Both the position numbers and the translations under genes were made by a program. DNA of 64,000 nt, taken from positions 1-64,000 of the forward strand of contig NZ_JAJNDU010000001.1 of assembly GCF_021043365.1 (NCBI RefSeq). Direction: 5' to 3'. Shown piece by piece: positions 54,984 to 64,000 of the stretch; positions within the stretch are counted from its first letter, which is position 1, and every line of letters starts with the position of its first letter. The DNA comes from Sphingomonas sp. IC-11 (GTDB taxonomy: Bacteria > Pseudomonadota > Alphaproteobacteria > Sphingomonadales > Sphingomonadaceae). The notes beneath the pieces are model-generated. The model was not told the DNA's origin. It did not search any database and saw only the letters and a list, made by a program, of their open reading frames with translations.

Positions 54984-56297
54984 TCACAGCAGCAGACGGA
55001 ACAGCGCCCCACCGCCCGGCGCCTCATGCACCTCCAGCGTGCCACCATGCGCCACCGCAATCTGCCGTGCCAGGTTCAGCCCGACGCCGGTGCCCTTGGC
55101 ACGGGTCGTGAAGAAGGGGAGGAACACCTCCTGCCTTAGCTTGGCGGGAACGCCCGGGCCGTTGTCGGCCACTTCGATCATCAACGGTTGGGCGGGGGCG
55201 ATGGTCAGCGTCACGGCGGGATCGGGACGATGCTCGCTCGCCGCCTGTGCCGCATTGCGCAGCAGGTTCAGCAGCAATTGCGAGAGCAGCGCGCGGTCGC
55301 CGTGGATCGTGAGGGGACTGGCGTTCACGTGCAACGTCACGTTCGGCCATTCGGCGCGGAACAGGCGCGCATGCTCCTCGGCGAACTCGATAGCGGCGAA
55401 CGCATGCTGTACCACCGTCGGTTCGCGCGCGACCACGCGATAGCTGTCGATGAAATGGCCCAGCCCCTGCGTCCGGCGTGCCAGGGTCATGGCGGCCTCC
55501 CGCGCATCCGCGATGCGGGCGGCATCGACCTGATCGTCCGACAACAGTGTCGCCGTTGTCTGCGCCAGCGACATCACGGGGGTCAGTGAATTCAGGATTT
55601 CGTGGGTGAGGACGCGGATGATGTCGGTCTGCGCCGCCATTTCCACCGCATCCAAGGTCTCCTGCACTGGTTGCACCACTACCGCGCGCGTCCGCCGCCC
55701 CAGCCGGTTGAGCGTGGCCTGCCGAACGAGCGTGCGCTTTGCCCGACCGTCGAGGTTCAGGATCAGCATCTCCTCGCCGCTGGCACCTTCGTCGGCCAGT
55801 CGCCGGGCAAAGGTGGCGCCATAGGTCGCATAATCCTCCGGCCTGACGCCCGCATGGCGCGTGAACAGCGCCCGCGCCGCCTTGTTGCCGGGCTCCACGC
55901 GGCCGCCATCGATCGTCAGCAGCGCGATTGGCATGTCATCGATCAGCGCATCCTTGAACCGCAGCTCGGCATCGATTTGCCCACGCTGTTCGCGCAGGCG
56001 CCGGATCGCGTCGTTCAGCGCGGCGCCCAGCGTGCCGAACCCGGCGCCGCCCGCCTCGGGGAAGTGCGCTGCGAAATCGCCCAGCCGCACTGCCTCCAGG
56101 AATCGCGCCAGTTCCAGATTGGTGCGCGCGACATGCCGCCACAGCGCCGCCGCCGCCAGCAGTGACAGACCAATGGCGACCACCCGCACCATGACCAGGG
56201 ATGGCGTGCGGAACGCCCAGACCACCGCCATCAGTGCCAGCAGCAGCACCGATATGCGAAAGATCAGGCCAAGCGTGAAGCGCCGGTCAAAGCCCAT
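54984..56297 (-). CDS. NtrY-like sensor histidine kinase
   Basis: A protein of about 437 residues. Two N-terminal helices (LIFRISVLLLALMAVVWAF and VRVVAIGLSLLAAAALW) are followed by a HAMP-like linker, a PAS-like domain (FKDALIDDMPIALLTIDGG) and the kinase core with the phospho-accepting His in RVLTHEILNSLTPV and ATP-binding motifs NLLRNAAQAA, DNGPGVP and GTGVGLNLARQI. ATG at 56297 overlaps the end of the response regulator gene by 11 bases. It is the cognate sensor of that regulator and probably detects a signal linked to the divergent exporter. Confidence 0.9.
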   Translation of the reverse strand: MGFDRRFTLGLIFRISVLLLALMAVVWAFRTPSLVMVRVVAIGLSLLAAAALWRHVARTNLELARFLEAVRLGDFAAHFPEAGGAGFGTLGAALNDAIRRLREQRGQIDAELRFKDALIDDMPIALLTIDGGRVEPGNKAARALFTRHAGVRPEDYATYGATFARRLADEGASGEEMLILNLDGRAKRTLVRQATLNRLGRRTRAVVVQPVQETLDAVEMAAQTDIIRVLTHEILNSLTPVMSLAQTTATLLSDDQVDAARIADAREAAMTLARRTQGLGHFIDSYRVVAREPTVVQHAFAAIEFAEEHARLFRAEWPNVTLHVNASPLTIHGDRALLSQLLLNLLRNAAQAASEHRPDPAVTLTIAPAQPLMIEVADNGPGVPAKLRQEVFLPFFTTRAKGTGVGLNLARQIAVAHGGTLEVHEAPGGGALFRLLL

Positions 56298-57648
56298 GCT
56301 TTTCCATGCGCCGGTAAAGTGCCGCTCGCGATAGTCCCAGCTCACCGGCGGCGAGCGTGATGTTGTAGCCGTGCTTGCGGAGCGCCTCTTCCACCAGCCG
56401 CCGTTCGACCCGATCGAGGTTCAGATCCTCTGCTGGCCGGGGGTGGTGGATAACAGGCCGGCGCATACCCGGCTCCAGGCCGAAATCCTCCGGTTCGAGC
56501 ACATGGCGGGCCGAAAGAATGGTGGCGCGTTCCACCGCATGGCGCAGCGCGCGGACGTTGCCGGGCCAGTCATGCGCGATCAGCGCAGCACGCGCCGCGT
56601 CGCTCAGCGCCGGGCAGAGGCGATCATAGCGTGTGGCGTAATGGCTGAGGAAATGCTCGGTTAGTTCAATAACATCCTCCGGCCGCTCGGCGAGGGGCGG
56701 CAGCGCGATCTCCACCGTATTGAGCCGGTACAATAGATCCTGGCGAAACACGCGCTCATCCATCAGCCGCTCGCGGGGCATGTTGGTGGCGGCGATCACG
56801 CGAATGTTGACCTTCACCGGCTTGTTCGCCCCCACGGGCGTTACTTGCCGCTGCTCCAGCGCGGTTAGCAACTTCGGCTGAAGGTGAAGCGGCAGGTTAC
56901 CGATTTCATCCAGAAACAGCGTTCCGCCATCCGCCGCCTGGATCCGCCCGATCCGATCCGTCTTCGCGTCGGTGAATGCACCTTTGACATGGCCGAACAA
57001 TTCGCTGTCGATCAGCTCCGTCGCAATCGCGCCCAGATCCACGGTCTGAAGCACCTTGGCCGCGCGCAGCGAGCGGGCGTGCAATTCACGCGCCACCACT
57101 TCCTTGCCGGTGCCGTTCTGCCCCAGCACCAGGACATTGGCGTCGGTCGGCGCGGCGCGCTCGATCAGCGAATGGACGCGCGCCATGGCGGGGGAATGGC
57201 CGAGCAGCGGGGACTTGGTGGCCGGTGAGGGTCGTGGGGCGCCAGCGGCGCTTCGCGACCGGCGCAGCGCGGCGGCCGTACGTACGGTGGCGAGCAGCCG
57301 GTCGTTCGACCAGGGCTTGGGCACGAAGTCGGTAGCGCCCCGTTTCATCGCCGCGACGGCAACATGAACCCCGGCATGGGCGGTAATCATCACCACCACC
57401 ATTTCCGGGTCGATCGCGGTTAACCGGTCCAGCCACGCCAGCCCCTCGCTCGCATCCGTGGCACCGCGCGCAAAGTTTGCGTCCAATAGGACGACGTCGG
57501 GCGCCCGGCCCTCAATCTCGGGTAGCGCCTCCTCCGGGCTTCGCGCGGTTACGACCTCCCGGAACAGGGGCCTAAGCAGCAGCCGGGCTGCCAGCAGGAT
57601 ATCGTCGTCATCGTCGACGATCACGCAGCGATCAAATTCAGGCCCCAT
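56287..57648 (-). CDS. NtrC-family sigma-54-dependent response regulator
   Basis: A 453-residue activator. The receiver domain has VIVDDDDDI and the phospho-accepting Asp in VVLLDANF; the AAA+ domain has Walker [14 protein letters not shown], Walker [13 protein letters not shown], and [16 protein letters not shown], where GAFTDA replaces the classical GAFTGA loop that contacts sigma-54. The C-terminal Fis-type helix-turn-helix is [21 protein letters not shown]. The gene is divergent from the HlyD/ABC/permease operon, whose promoter looks sigma-54 type. The Asp variant is seen, to my knowledge, in the subgroup that controls such exporters. Confidence 0.93.
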   Translation of the reverse strand: MGPEFDRCVIVDDDDDILLAARLLLRPLFREVVTARSPEEALPEIEGRAPDVVLLDANFARGATDASEGLAWLDRLTAIDPEMVVVMITAHAGVHVAVAAMKRGATDFVPKPWSNDRLLATVRTAAALRRSRSAAGAPRPSPATKSPLLGHSPAMARVHSLIERAAPTDANVLVLGQNGTGKEVVARELHARSLRAAKVLQTVDLGAIATELIDSELFGHVKGAFTDAKTDRIGRIQAADGGTLFLDEIGNLPLHLQPKLLTALEQRQVTPVGANKPVKVNIRVIAATNMPRERLMDERVFRQDLLYRLNTVEIALPPLAERPEDVIELTEHFLSHYATRYDRLCPALSDAARAALIAHDWPGNVRALRHAVERATILSARHVLEPEDFGLEPGMRRPVIHHPRPAEDLNLDRVERRLVEEALRKHGYNITLAAGELGLSRAALYRRMEKHGL

Positions 57649-57680
57649 CCCGTCCGCTCTCGTACAGTCACCGTTCGACT

Positions 57681-57750
57681 TCGGACAATCAAGTCTTGTG
57701 CCAGCCCTATCAAGTGACAGTCTTTCAATACCTTGACCGCCATTGTCCGA
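57681..57750. promoter_or_regulatory. Candidate activator-binding inverted repeat
   Basis: TCGGACAAT at 57681-57689 and its exact complement ATTGTCCGA at 57742-57750 lie in the divergent region between the NtrC-like regulator and the exporter, about 150-240 bases upstream of the predicted sigma-54 promoter. This is the usual position of an enhancer site. The arms are 52 bases apart and could each be a half-site of separate dimers. Confidence 0.45.
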
Positions 57751-57896
57751 TTTTCCGCGTCGGCGCCTCTTCCTAAACCTTGGCGGCTATATCCTGAAAG
57801 TCGGGTAATTTCCGGTGTCGCAGCGGGCGGAACCCACAACGGCGCGGCGGGCCTTGATTGCAATCCGACGTTGGCCGGCGAGGGTTCGCCCGCATC

Positions 57897-57912
57897 TGGC
57901 ACGCCGCCTGCA
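57897..57912 (+). promoter_or_regulatory. Sigma-54 (RpoN) promoter
   Basis: TGGCACG-CCGC-CTGCA matches the -24/-12 consensus TGGCACG-N4-TTGCA with one substitution, and keeps the GG-N10-GC core exactly. It faces the exporter genes. Transcription would start near 57922. The divergent activator is of the sigma-54-dependent type, which supports the assignment. Confidence 0.75.
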
Positions 57913-57923
57913 AGTGGCCGCGC

Positions 57924-58073
57924 ATGACTAAAGCGCCTCTTGCCCGTTTGATGCTGCTCCTCGCCATCACGATGGCCTGCGCTGCCCTCGTCAGGGCGCC
58001 GGGAGGAGCGGCCACGCCGATATTTGCACTGTCACTGACCACCCCGAACCTCAGCTTCTCGGTGGCGTTGTGA
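57924..58073 (+). CDS. Possible 49-residue exported peptide
   Basis: A short reading frame encodes a basic start, a hydrophobic segment (LARLMLLLAITMACAALV) and a Ser/Thr/Leu tail, like a small exported or membrane peptide. Its ATG lies only two or three bases after the predicted transcription start, so it would be leaderless; there is no ribosome site. It may instead be part of the untranslated leader of the HlyD gene. I see no family. Confidence 0.35.
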   Translation: MTKAPLARLMLLLAITMACAALVRAPGGAATPIFALSLTTPNLSFSVAL

Positions 58074-58113
58074 ACCGTTCGTTTTCGCACACTCCTGTCC
58101 GGAAGCGGACGCG

Positions 58114-59439
58114 ATGAGCGTCTTGCGCATGCCGCAGGATCACGCGGCGGAGCCGCGAGCCGTGTCCGGAAGCGGCATGGACCGGGTGGTGGCCCGCAAG
58201 CACCTGCCCCGGTCCTGGATATTCGCTGGCGCCGCGGTAATCCTCGCGGTCGCAATGCTCCTGTTCTGGTGGCTTGCGCCACGGCCTGGCACGCAGTCCA
58301 TCGCCGCAGACCGCCTGACGATCGCCGCCGTCCAGCGAGGTACGTTCGAGGATTACATCCCGCTGCGCACGCGGGTCACCCCGCTGCTGACCGTCTATAT
58401 CGACGCCATCGAGGGCGGCCGCGTGGAAAAGGTACTGGTCGAGGATGGCACCATGCTGACCCAGGGTCAGCCAATCGCCATTCTGTCCAATGCCGAACTT
58501 CAGCTGTCCACGCTCGCGCGCCAGACCGAGGTCGAGCAGCAGATCAACAACATGCGCTCTCAGGAATTGTCACTGGCGCAAACCCGCGTGCTGAACGAGC
58601 GGGCCGTACTGGAGGCGCAGCTTGCTCTCGAAAAGGCGCAGCGTCAGTTTGATCGCGAAGCGCCGCTCGCTGCACGGGGCTTTGTCGCCGGCCGGCAGTT
58701 TGCCGATACGAGCGATCAGTTGCGCTACGAGCGGCAGCGGCTGTCCGTGGTCCGTCAGGGCCGCAGTACGGACGAGAAGTTGCAGCGCGGCCAGCTGGCA
58801 CAGCAGCGCGCCTCCACCGCATCGCTTCAGGCCGGCCTCCAACTGGCACGCGCCAACCTTGATGCGCTAAACCTGCGTGCCCCCGTTTCGGGGCAGTTGT
58901 CGGGCTTCTCCATTCAGGTCGGCCAGTCCATGTCGCCCGGTGAGCGGATCGGCCAGATCGACTCACCAGGGCGAAACAAGCTCCAGGCCGGTGTGGATGA
59001 ATTCTTCCTCGGCCGTGTGGAGGTCGGGCAGAAAGCGCGGATCGATGCCGGCACCCGCACTCATATGGCCCGCGTCACCAAGATCTTCCCGCAGGTCCAG
59101 AACGGCCAATTCCAGATCGAGCTTCAGTTCCTCGGCGTCGAGCCGGAGCGGCTGCAGCGCGGCCAGACTGTGCAGGCCCGCCTGACGCTCAGCGATCCGT
59201 CACCGGCCCTGCTGATCCCGAACGGCGCCTTTTACAACGACACCGGCGGCGCCTGGGTCTTCGTGGTGGCGCCCGATGGCCGCTCCGCCGTGAAGCGCCA
59301 GGTACGGCTTGGCCGACGCAACAATGATCATGTCGAGGTGCTCGACGGGCTCACGGCGGGTGAGCGCGTGATCACCTCTCCCTATACCGGGTTCGCCGAC
59401 AAGGACGCGCTCGATCTCACCCAAGGAAAGGATGTTTGA
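58114..59439 (+). CDS. HlyD/MacA-type periplasmic adaptor of an ABC exporter
   Basis: A 441-residue membrane-fusion protein. One N-terminal helix ([20 protein letters not shown], about residues 33-53), a lipoyl/barrel-sandwich segment ([23 protein letters not shown]), a long alpha-hairpin (residues about 135-250, rich in [19 protein letters not shown] heptads), the second lipoyl half ([20 protein letters not shown]) and beta-barrel domains to the end. It links the inner-membrane ABC transporter to the outer membrane. Its stop overlaps the ATPase start (TGATG). Confidence 0.9.
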   Translation: MSVLRMPQDHAAEPRAVSGSGMDRVVARKHLPRSWIFAGAAVILAVAMLLFWWLAPRPGTQSIAADRLTIAAVQRGTFEDYIPLRTRVTPLLTVYIDAIEGGRVEKVLVEDGTMLTQGQPIAILSNAELQLSTLARQTEVEQQINNMRSQELSLAQTRVLNERAVLEAQLALEKAQRQFDREAPLAARGFVAGRQFADTSDQLRYERQRLSVVRQGRSTDEKLQRGQLAQQRASTASLQAGLQLARANLDALNLRAPVSGQLSGFSIQVGQSMSPGERIGQIDSPGRNKLQAGVDEFFLGRVEVGQKARIDAGTRTHMARVTKIFPQVQNGQFQIELQFLGVEPERLQRGQTVQARLTLSDPSPALLIPNGAFYNDTGGAWVFVVAPDGRSAVKRQVRLGRRNNDHVEVLDGLTAGERVITSPYTGFADKDALDLTQGKDV

Positions 59440-60119
59440 TGCTGCGGATGCGTGACCTGATTCGGCTGTATCGCACGGACAGCGTCGAGACGGTGGCGCT
59501 GGACGGGATCGACCTGGACATCGCCGCGGGGGAGTTCGTCGCCATCATGGGGCCGTCCGGATGCGGGAAGTCGACGCTGCTGAACGTCGTCGGCTTGCTC
59601 GATAGCCCGACCAGCGGCTCGTATGTCTTCGATGGCACCGAAGTCGCCGGCCTGGGCGAGGCGAAACTGGCGGAGTTTCGCAAGGCGCACATCGGGTTCA
59701 TCTTCCAAAGCTTCAATCTCGTCGATGAGCTGACTGTTCGGGACAATATCGAGCTGGCGCTACTGTACCACGACGTCTCCGCCAAAGAGCGGCGGGCGCG
59801 GGCGGAGGAAGTGATGGACCGCGTCGGCATCGGGCATCGCGCCCGCCATCGTCCCAGCCAGCTTTCCGGCGGCCAGCAACAGCGCGTCGCCGTGGCTCGG
59901 GCCCTGGTCGCTGCGCCCAAGCTCATTCTGGCAGACGAGCCCACCGGCAATCTCGACACCAATCACGGCGAGGAGGTGATGCGTATGCTTCAGCAACTGA
60001 ACGCCGAAGGGTCGACCATCGTCATGGTCACCCACTCGCCGGCTCATGCCGATTACGCGAGCCGTGTGGTCAACATGCTGGACGGCCGCATCCTCCAGGA
60101 ACGCCGCCGCGCCGCATGA
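59439..60119 (+). CDS. ABC exporter ATPase (MacB/LolD-type)
   Basis: A 226-residue ATPase. Walker A is [13 protein letters not shown] near residue 38, the Q-loop is in [14 protein letters not shown], the signature is [15 protein letters not shown], Walker B is [13 protein letters not shown] and the switch His is in MVTHSP. It is the stand-alone ATPase that powers a MacB/FtsX-type permease. The start overlaps the adaptor stop, and AAGGAAAGGA precedes it; the permease follows after 54 bases. Confidence 0.93.
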   Translation: MLRMRDLIRLYRTDSVETVALDGIDLDIAAGEFVAIMGPSGCGKSTLLNVVGLLDSPTSGSYVFDGTEVAGLGEAKLAEFRKAHIGFIFQSFNLVDELTVRDNIELALLYHDVSAKERRARAEEVMDRVGIGHRARHRPSQLSGGQQQRVAVARALVAAPKLILADEPTGNLDTNHGEEVMRMLQQLNAEGSTIVMVTHSPAHADYASRVVNMLDGRILQERRRAA

Positions 60120-60173
60120 CCGCGCTCGCTGCCCTGATCCAGCCTGTCGGACCCGCCTAGGAGGCGCCCTGCC

Positions 60174-62669
60174 ATGTGGCGAAACTATCTCACCGTCGCG
60201 ATCAACGCTCTGGCCAAGAACCGCGTTTACTCGATCATCAACCTGTTGGGCCTGGCAATCGGCATGGCCGCCTGCCTGCTGATCCTCGCCTTCATCCGCT
60301 ATGAAACCAGCTTCGATCGCTGGATGCCGGATGGCGAAAACACCTATCAGTTGCAGACGTGGTTCCCCAACCCGCGCGATGGGCCGCCGTTCTTCTTGCA
60401 GATGGCAAGCTACGTCGCGGAAGAGCGAATCCGGAAGGATTTTCCGCAGGTCGAGAGCACGGTGTACCTGCTCGCGGGCAGCCCGACGATCGTCAAGGAT
60501 GGGCAGGTCACGACCGCAAAGGATTATCTGGTCGCCAACGGCGACCTCCTGTCGGTGATCAACCTGCCAGTGATCAGGGGATCGAAGGGGGCTCTCAACG
60601 CGCCCGACACCGCGATCCTGACGCGGTCGGAAGCGATGCGGCAGTTCGGTACCGATGATGTGGTGGGCCGCACGATCAGCCTCATCCAAAAAGGCAAAAC
60701 CTATGATTACCGCATCAATGCGGTGCTCGCCGACCTGCCGAAGAATTCACACCTGAAAATCAATGCGGTCGTCCGCCGTGATTTTGCGTCCTATTTTGCG
60801 CAGGAGCGGGAGTTTCTGAGCTGCTGGGGATGCCAGTCCGGCTGGGTCTATGTGAAGCTGAAGCCCGGCAGTGACGTGAACACCATCAATGCGCAGATGC
60901 CCGCCTGGGAAAAACGCAACATCCCTGATGAGAATTTCGGTGGTAATCGCTTCAATCAGGGCGATGATGCCGACTGGAAGCTCGTGCCGGTCGCCGATGT
61001 GCATCTGGGCAAGGCGCAGTCCGGATCGCTGACGCCGGGCAATGATCGCGGCACGATCGTGACCTTCGCGATCATCGCAGCATTGATCCTCAGCATGGCA
61101 GTGGTGAACTTCACCAACCTGGCGACGGCCAGGGCCGGTCAACGCGCACGGGAGGTGGCGCTGCGCAAGGTGCTCGGGGCCACGCGCAAGCAGCTGATCG
61201 GGCAGTTCGTTGGTGAGTCCCTGCTGGTGGCGCTGATTGCAGTTGTCATCGCCTTAGCGCTGGCGGAACTGCTGATCCGGCCGTTTGCCAGCTTCCTCGA
61301 TGCCGATCTTACCTTTGATTATTTCGGATCACGCGGAATGCTGCTGCCGGCCGTATGTCTGGTAGGCATCGTCGGCTTGCTCGGCGGGCTTTACCCGGCG
61401 TTCTTCTTATCGCGTTTCCAGCCGGCAAGCGTGCTGAAGGCCAACAAGTCCTCGGCGGAAACGCCGGGAAGTGGACGGCTGCGCAGCGTGCTTGTGGTGG
61501 GGCAGTTTGCGATCTCCATCGCTCTCATCATCTGCACGGCCATCGTCTATGGCCAGACGGTGTACGCGCGCTCGGTCGATCCCGGCTACAAGCGCGATCA
61601 TATTCTGCAGGTGGAGAATATGAGCCGGTACCAGCTGATCGGCCGCGGCGAGCAACTGGCCGAGCGGATGAAGCGCGTGCCTGGCGTGGTCGCGGTGGGC
61701 CGGACAGACATCGGCGTTGCGACGATGAACAACAGCAACACTGGCGTGCTGGTGCCCGGCCGTTCGGAGCCGGTTTCACTGGGGCGCTACCGCGTCGATG
61801 CAGGTTTCCGCGACGCGATGGGGCTGGATGTTGTCGCGGGCCGCTGGTTCGACCCGAGTCGTCCGATGGACGACCAGACCCTCTCGTTCCCCGAAACTCC
61901 TGAGGAAACGCGCGCGCTTGTCGCCAGGGGATCCAATGTCGTGATCAACGAATATGCGGCGCGAAAGCTTGGCGCGAGCACGCCGCGTGAAATCATCGGC
62001 AAGACCTTTCGGCTCGGCATGGGGCCCGAAGTCGGCGAAATGCCGATCACGGTTGTCGGGGTGGTGAAGGACTCGCGCTTTCGCTCGGTGCGCGAACCCC
62101 TGGATCCGATCGTATTCCTCGGCACGCGGGAAGGCACTACCCATATGGTGATCCGCTACGATGGCGATCCCGCCGCGGTGCGCGCCGGCGTCGAACGGGT
62201 GTGGAAACAAGCCGTCAGCGACGTACCGTTTGAGGCACAGTTCAGCGAAGCGATCGTCGAGGATCTCTACAAGGCGGAAGAGCGGCGCGCGCAAATCTTC
62301 GCCGGCTTTGCGATCCTGGCGGTGGTGATCGCCTGCCTCGGGCTGTTCGGGCTCGCCGCTTTCACGGCCGAACGGCGCACCAAGGAGATCGGCATTCGAA
62401 AGGTGCTTGGCGCCCGCACGCTCGACATCGTTCGGCTGCTGGTCTGGCAGTTCAGCCGGCCGGTGCTGGCGGCCAATGTCATCGCCTGGCCGATCGCTTG
62501 GTGGGTGATGCGGGACTGGTTGAACAGCTTCGACACGCGAATGGCCATGACGCCCGTGCCGTTTCTGTTGGCGGGTTCGCTGGCGCTGTCGATTGCGGTG
62601 ATCACGATCGCGGGCCATGCCTTCAAGGTCGCACGGGCCAATCCGATCCGGGCGCTCCGCTACGAATGA
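60174..62669 (+). CDS. ABC exporter permease with two FtsX domains (MacB-like)
   Basis: An 831-residue permease. It begins with WRNYLTVAINALAKNRVYSIINLLGLAIGMA, the usual first helix of this family, followed by a MacB periplasmic core domain, FtsX-type helices near residues 295-430 (including ATARAGQRAREVALRKVLGA), a second periplasmic domain, and a final FtsX set with TKEIGIRKVLGARTLDIVRL near residue 745. The doubled form resembles those next to GAFTDA-type regulators. It probably exports a peptide, lipid or antimicrobial compound, or works as a mechanotransmitter; the substrate is unknown. Confidence 0.92.
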   Translation: MWRNYLTVAINALAKNRVYSIINLLGLAIGMAACLLILAFIRYETSFDRWMPDGENTYQLQTWFPNPRDGPPFFLQMASYVAEERIRKDFPQVESTVYLLAGSPTIVKDGQVTTAKDYLVANGDLLSVINLPVIRGSKGALNAPDTAILTRSEAMRQFGTDDVVGRTISLIQKGKTYDYRINAVLADLPKNSHLKINAVVRRDFASYFAQEREFLSCWGCQSGWVYVKLKPGSDVNTINAQMPAWEKRNIPDENFGGNRFNQGDDADWKLVPVADVHLGKAQSGSLTPGNDRGTIVTFAIIAALILSMAVVNFTNLATARAGQRAREVALRKVLGATRKQLIGQFVGESLLVALIAVVIALALAELLIRPFASFLDADLTFDYFGSRGMLLPAVCLVGIVGLLGGLYPAFFLSRFQPASVLKANKSSAETPGSGRLRSVLVVGQFAISIALIICTAIVYGQTVYARSVDPGYKRDHILQVENMSRYQLIGRGEQLAERMKRVPGVVAVGRTDIGVATMNNSNTGVLVPGRSEPVSLGRYRVDAGFRDAMGLDVVAGRWFDPSRPMDDQTLSFPETPEETRALVARGSNVVINEYAARKLGASTPREIIGKTFRLGMGPEVGEMPITVVGVVKDSRFRSVREPLDPIVFLGTREGTTHMVIRYDGDPAAVRAGVERVWKQAVSDVPFEAQFSEAIVEDLYKAEERRAQIFAGFAILAVVIACLGLFGLAAFTAERRTKEIGIRKVLGARTLDIVRLLVWQFSRPVLAANVIAWPIAWWVMRDWLNSFDTRMAMTPVPFLLAGSLALSIAVITIAGHAFKVARANPIRALRYE

Positions 62670-62738
62670 GGTGGGATCAGCCTGCGGTTGAGCGGGGAGG
62701 GGGTGACGAGAGTGGATGGGGCCGCGTAAGCAACGCCG

Positions 62739-64000
62739 ATGCGGCACCGCCTCCCTTCGTCAATCCTGCGCGAATATGACATTCGCGGTACTGTCGGCCA
62801 ATCGCTGAGCGCCCCACATGCAATGGCGATAGGGCGTGCCTTCGGATCGATTGTTCGAAGAGGCGGAGGTGCCCGGGTGGTGGTTGGCCGCGACGGCCGC
62901 CTTTCCTCGCCGATGCTGGAAGCAGCGCTGGTTGATGGCCTGCTCGGCGCCGGGATCGACGTGGTTCGGATCGGCGTTGGCCCCTCCCCGATGCTGTACC
63001 ATGCCGAACGCCACCTCGACGTGGACGGGGGTATCCAAGTCACCGGCAGCCACAATCCCCGCGACGACAACGGGTTCAAGATGGTGCTTGGACACCGCCC
63101 GTTTTTCGGATCGGACATTACGGCACTGGCCGCGCTCTCGGAGCAGGGTGATGTGGAGAGCGGCGCTGGACGCGTTAGCGAAAGGGCGATGCTTCCCGAC
63201 TATGTCGGTCGTCTCGCTGCGGCCGACGGCCTTGTTCCGCTCCGTATTGCCTGGGACGCCGGCAATGGTGCCGCCGGGCCGGCGATTGAGCGCCTCGTTC
63301 GATTGCTGCCGGGTGAGCACCATTTGCTGTTCACGGACGTGGACGGCAATTTTCCCAACCATCATCCCGATCCTACCGAAGAGGCAAATCTCGCTGACCT
63401 GAAGGCGCTGGTCGCGTGCGAAAGGCTCGATCTCGGCGTAGCTTTCGACGGGGATGGCGATCGCATCGGCGCGGTTGATGGAGAAGGGCGGGTGATCGCT
63501 GGCGACCAGTTGCTTTCCATCCTTGCAGGACCAGTGCTTCGCGAGCGCCCTGGAGCGGCCATCGTGGCGGATGTGAAGGCGAGCGGCACCTTGTTTGACC
63601 ACATCGCCGAACTGGGTGGCCGACCGGTGATGTGGAAGAGCGGTCACAGCAATATCAAGACGATGATGCACGAGGTTGGCGCGCCACTGGCCGGGGAGAT
63701 GAGCGGGCATATCTTCTTCGGAGAGCTTGGCGGGCACGATGACGCACTCTACGCCGCGATACAGCTGATCCGCGCCGTCGGGGCGAGCGGCAAGACCTTG
63801 GCGGCGTTGCGCGATGCCATGCCGAAGGTGGTGGCCACGCCTGAACTGCGCTTCCCTGTGGATGAGCCGCGGCGAGAAGCGGTGGTGCAGGAGGTACTGG
63901 CGCGCCTAGCCGCAGATGGGGCTGAGGTCGACCGCACCGATGGCGCCCGTGTCACCACTGCGGATGGCTGGTGGCTGCTGCGTGCGTCCAACACGCAGGC
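62739..64000 (+). CDS. Phosphomannomutase/phosphoglucomutase (partial, runs off the right edge)
   Basis: An open frame from the ATG at 62739 to the window end gives at least 420 residues of an alpha-D-phosphohexomutase. ILREYDIRGTVG is the family N-terminus, VTGSHNPRDDNGFK holds the phosphoserine, AFDGDGDRIGAVD the Mg site and GEMSGHIFF the sugar-binding loop; the C-terminal phosphate-binding motif begins at RASNTQ where the sequence stops. An in-frame stop (TAA at 62727) lies just upstream, so the start is well bounded, although the ribosome site is weak. It would make mannose-1-phosphate or glucose-1-phosphate, both precursors for the gum-like polymer. Confidence 0.93.
   Translation, partial: MRHRLPSSILREYDIRGTVGQSLSAPHAMAIGRAFGSIVRRGGGARVVVGRDGRLSSPMLEAALVDGLLGAGIDVVRIGVGPSPMLYHAERHLDVDGGIQVTGSHNPRDDNGFKMVLGHRPFFGSDITALAALSEQGDVESGAGRVSERAMLPDYVGRLAAADGLVPLRIAWDAGNGAAGPAIERLVRLLPGEHHLLFTDVDGNFPNHHPDPTEEANLADLKALVACERLDLGVAFDGDGDRIGAVDGEGRVIAGDQLLSILAGPVLRERPGAAIVADVKASGTLFDHIAELGGRPVMWKSGHSNIKTMMHEVGAPLAGEMSGHIFFGELGGHDDALYAAIQLIRAVGASGKTLAALRDAMPKVVATPELRFPVDEPRREAVVQEVLARLAADGAEVDRTDGARVTTADGWWLLRASNTQ

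Noticed and set aside
62760..63737. 325-codon minus-strand frame at the right end
   Set aside because: It is antisense to a clear phosphohexomutase that continues past the window end.

Overview
The window reads as chromosomal DNA of a high-G+C alphaproteobacterium, most likely a sphingomonad (Sphingomonas or a close relative). The reasons are the initiator tRNA sequence, tightly packed genes with ATGA/TGATG overlaps, a large TonB-dependent receptor, FixLJ-like signalling, and a small protein ending in the alphaproteobacterial [10 protein letters not shown] motif. The taxonomic call is inference. No insertion sequence, phage, integrase, CRISPR array or rRNA operon was seen.

Layout. 31-107: tRNA-fMet, then about 1 kb with no convincing gene. 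1.2-7.0 kb: catabolic block (lipocalin-like protein, aldehyde dehydrogenase, zinc alcohol dehydrogenase, acyl-CoA synthetase, SMP-30/gluconolactonase). 7.2-8.9 kb: CPA1 Na+/H+ antiporter. 9.8-13.9 kb: overlapping operon for a membrane-linked molybdenum hydroxylase ([2Fe-2S] subunit, Tat-exported molybdopterin subunit, triheme cytochrome c). 14.2-16.8 kb: PepSY membrane pair and a stress protein.

16.8-37.9 kb is the most notable region: a xanthan/acetan-type exopolysaccharide locus. It encodes a GumD-like glycosyl-1-phosphate transferase, GH5 glucanase, outer-membrane beta-barrel, GumB-like export protein, AAA+ ATPase, GumC-like chain-length protein, a kinase-like protein without a recognisable Walker A lysine, a single-chain GumH-GumM fusion, GumK-like glucuronosyltransferase, GumE-like polymerase and GumJ-like flippase, with two GT2-like transferases at its edges. 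A FixLJ-like two-component system and UDP-glucose dehydrogenase (which makes the UDP-GlcA that GumK uses) follow. A phosphomannomutase/phosphoglucomutase running off the right end could supply sugar-1-phosphates. The enzymes predict a cellobiose-Man-GlcA core; no GumI or acyl/ketal-decorating enzyme is seen.

38.3-40.8 kb: trimeric autotransporter adhesin. 41.0-44.1 kb: SLC13-type permease and DctA. 44.3-51.8 kb: small membrane protein, TetR regulator, VOC protein, TonB-dependent receptor and an unusual acyl-CoA synthetase fused to a DUF4336-like domain. 51.9-55.0 kb: divergent glpD/glpK. 55.0-62.7 kb: NtrC/NtrY-like pair divergent from a HlyD/ABC/FtsX-type exporter, with a near-consensus sigma-54 promoter and an inverted-repeat candidate activator site between them.
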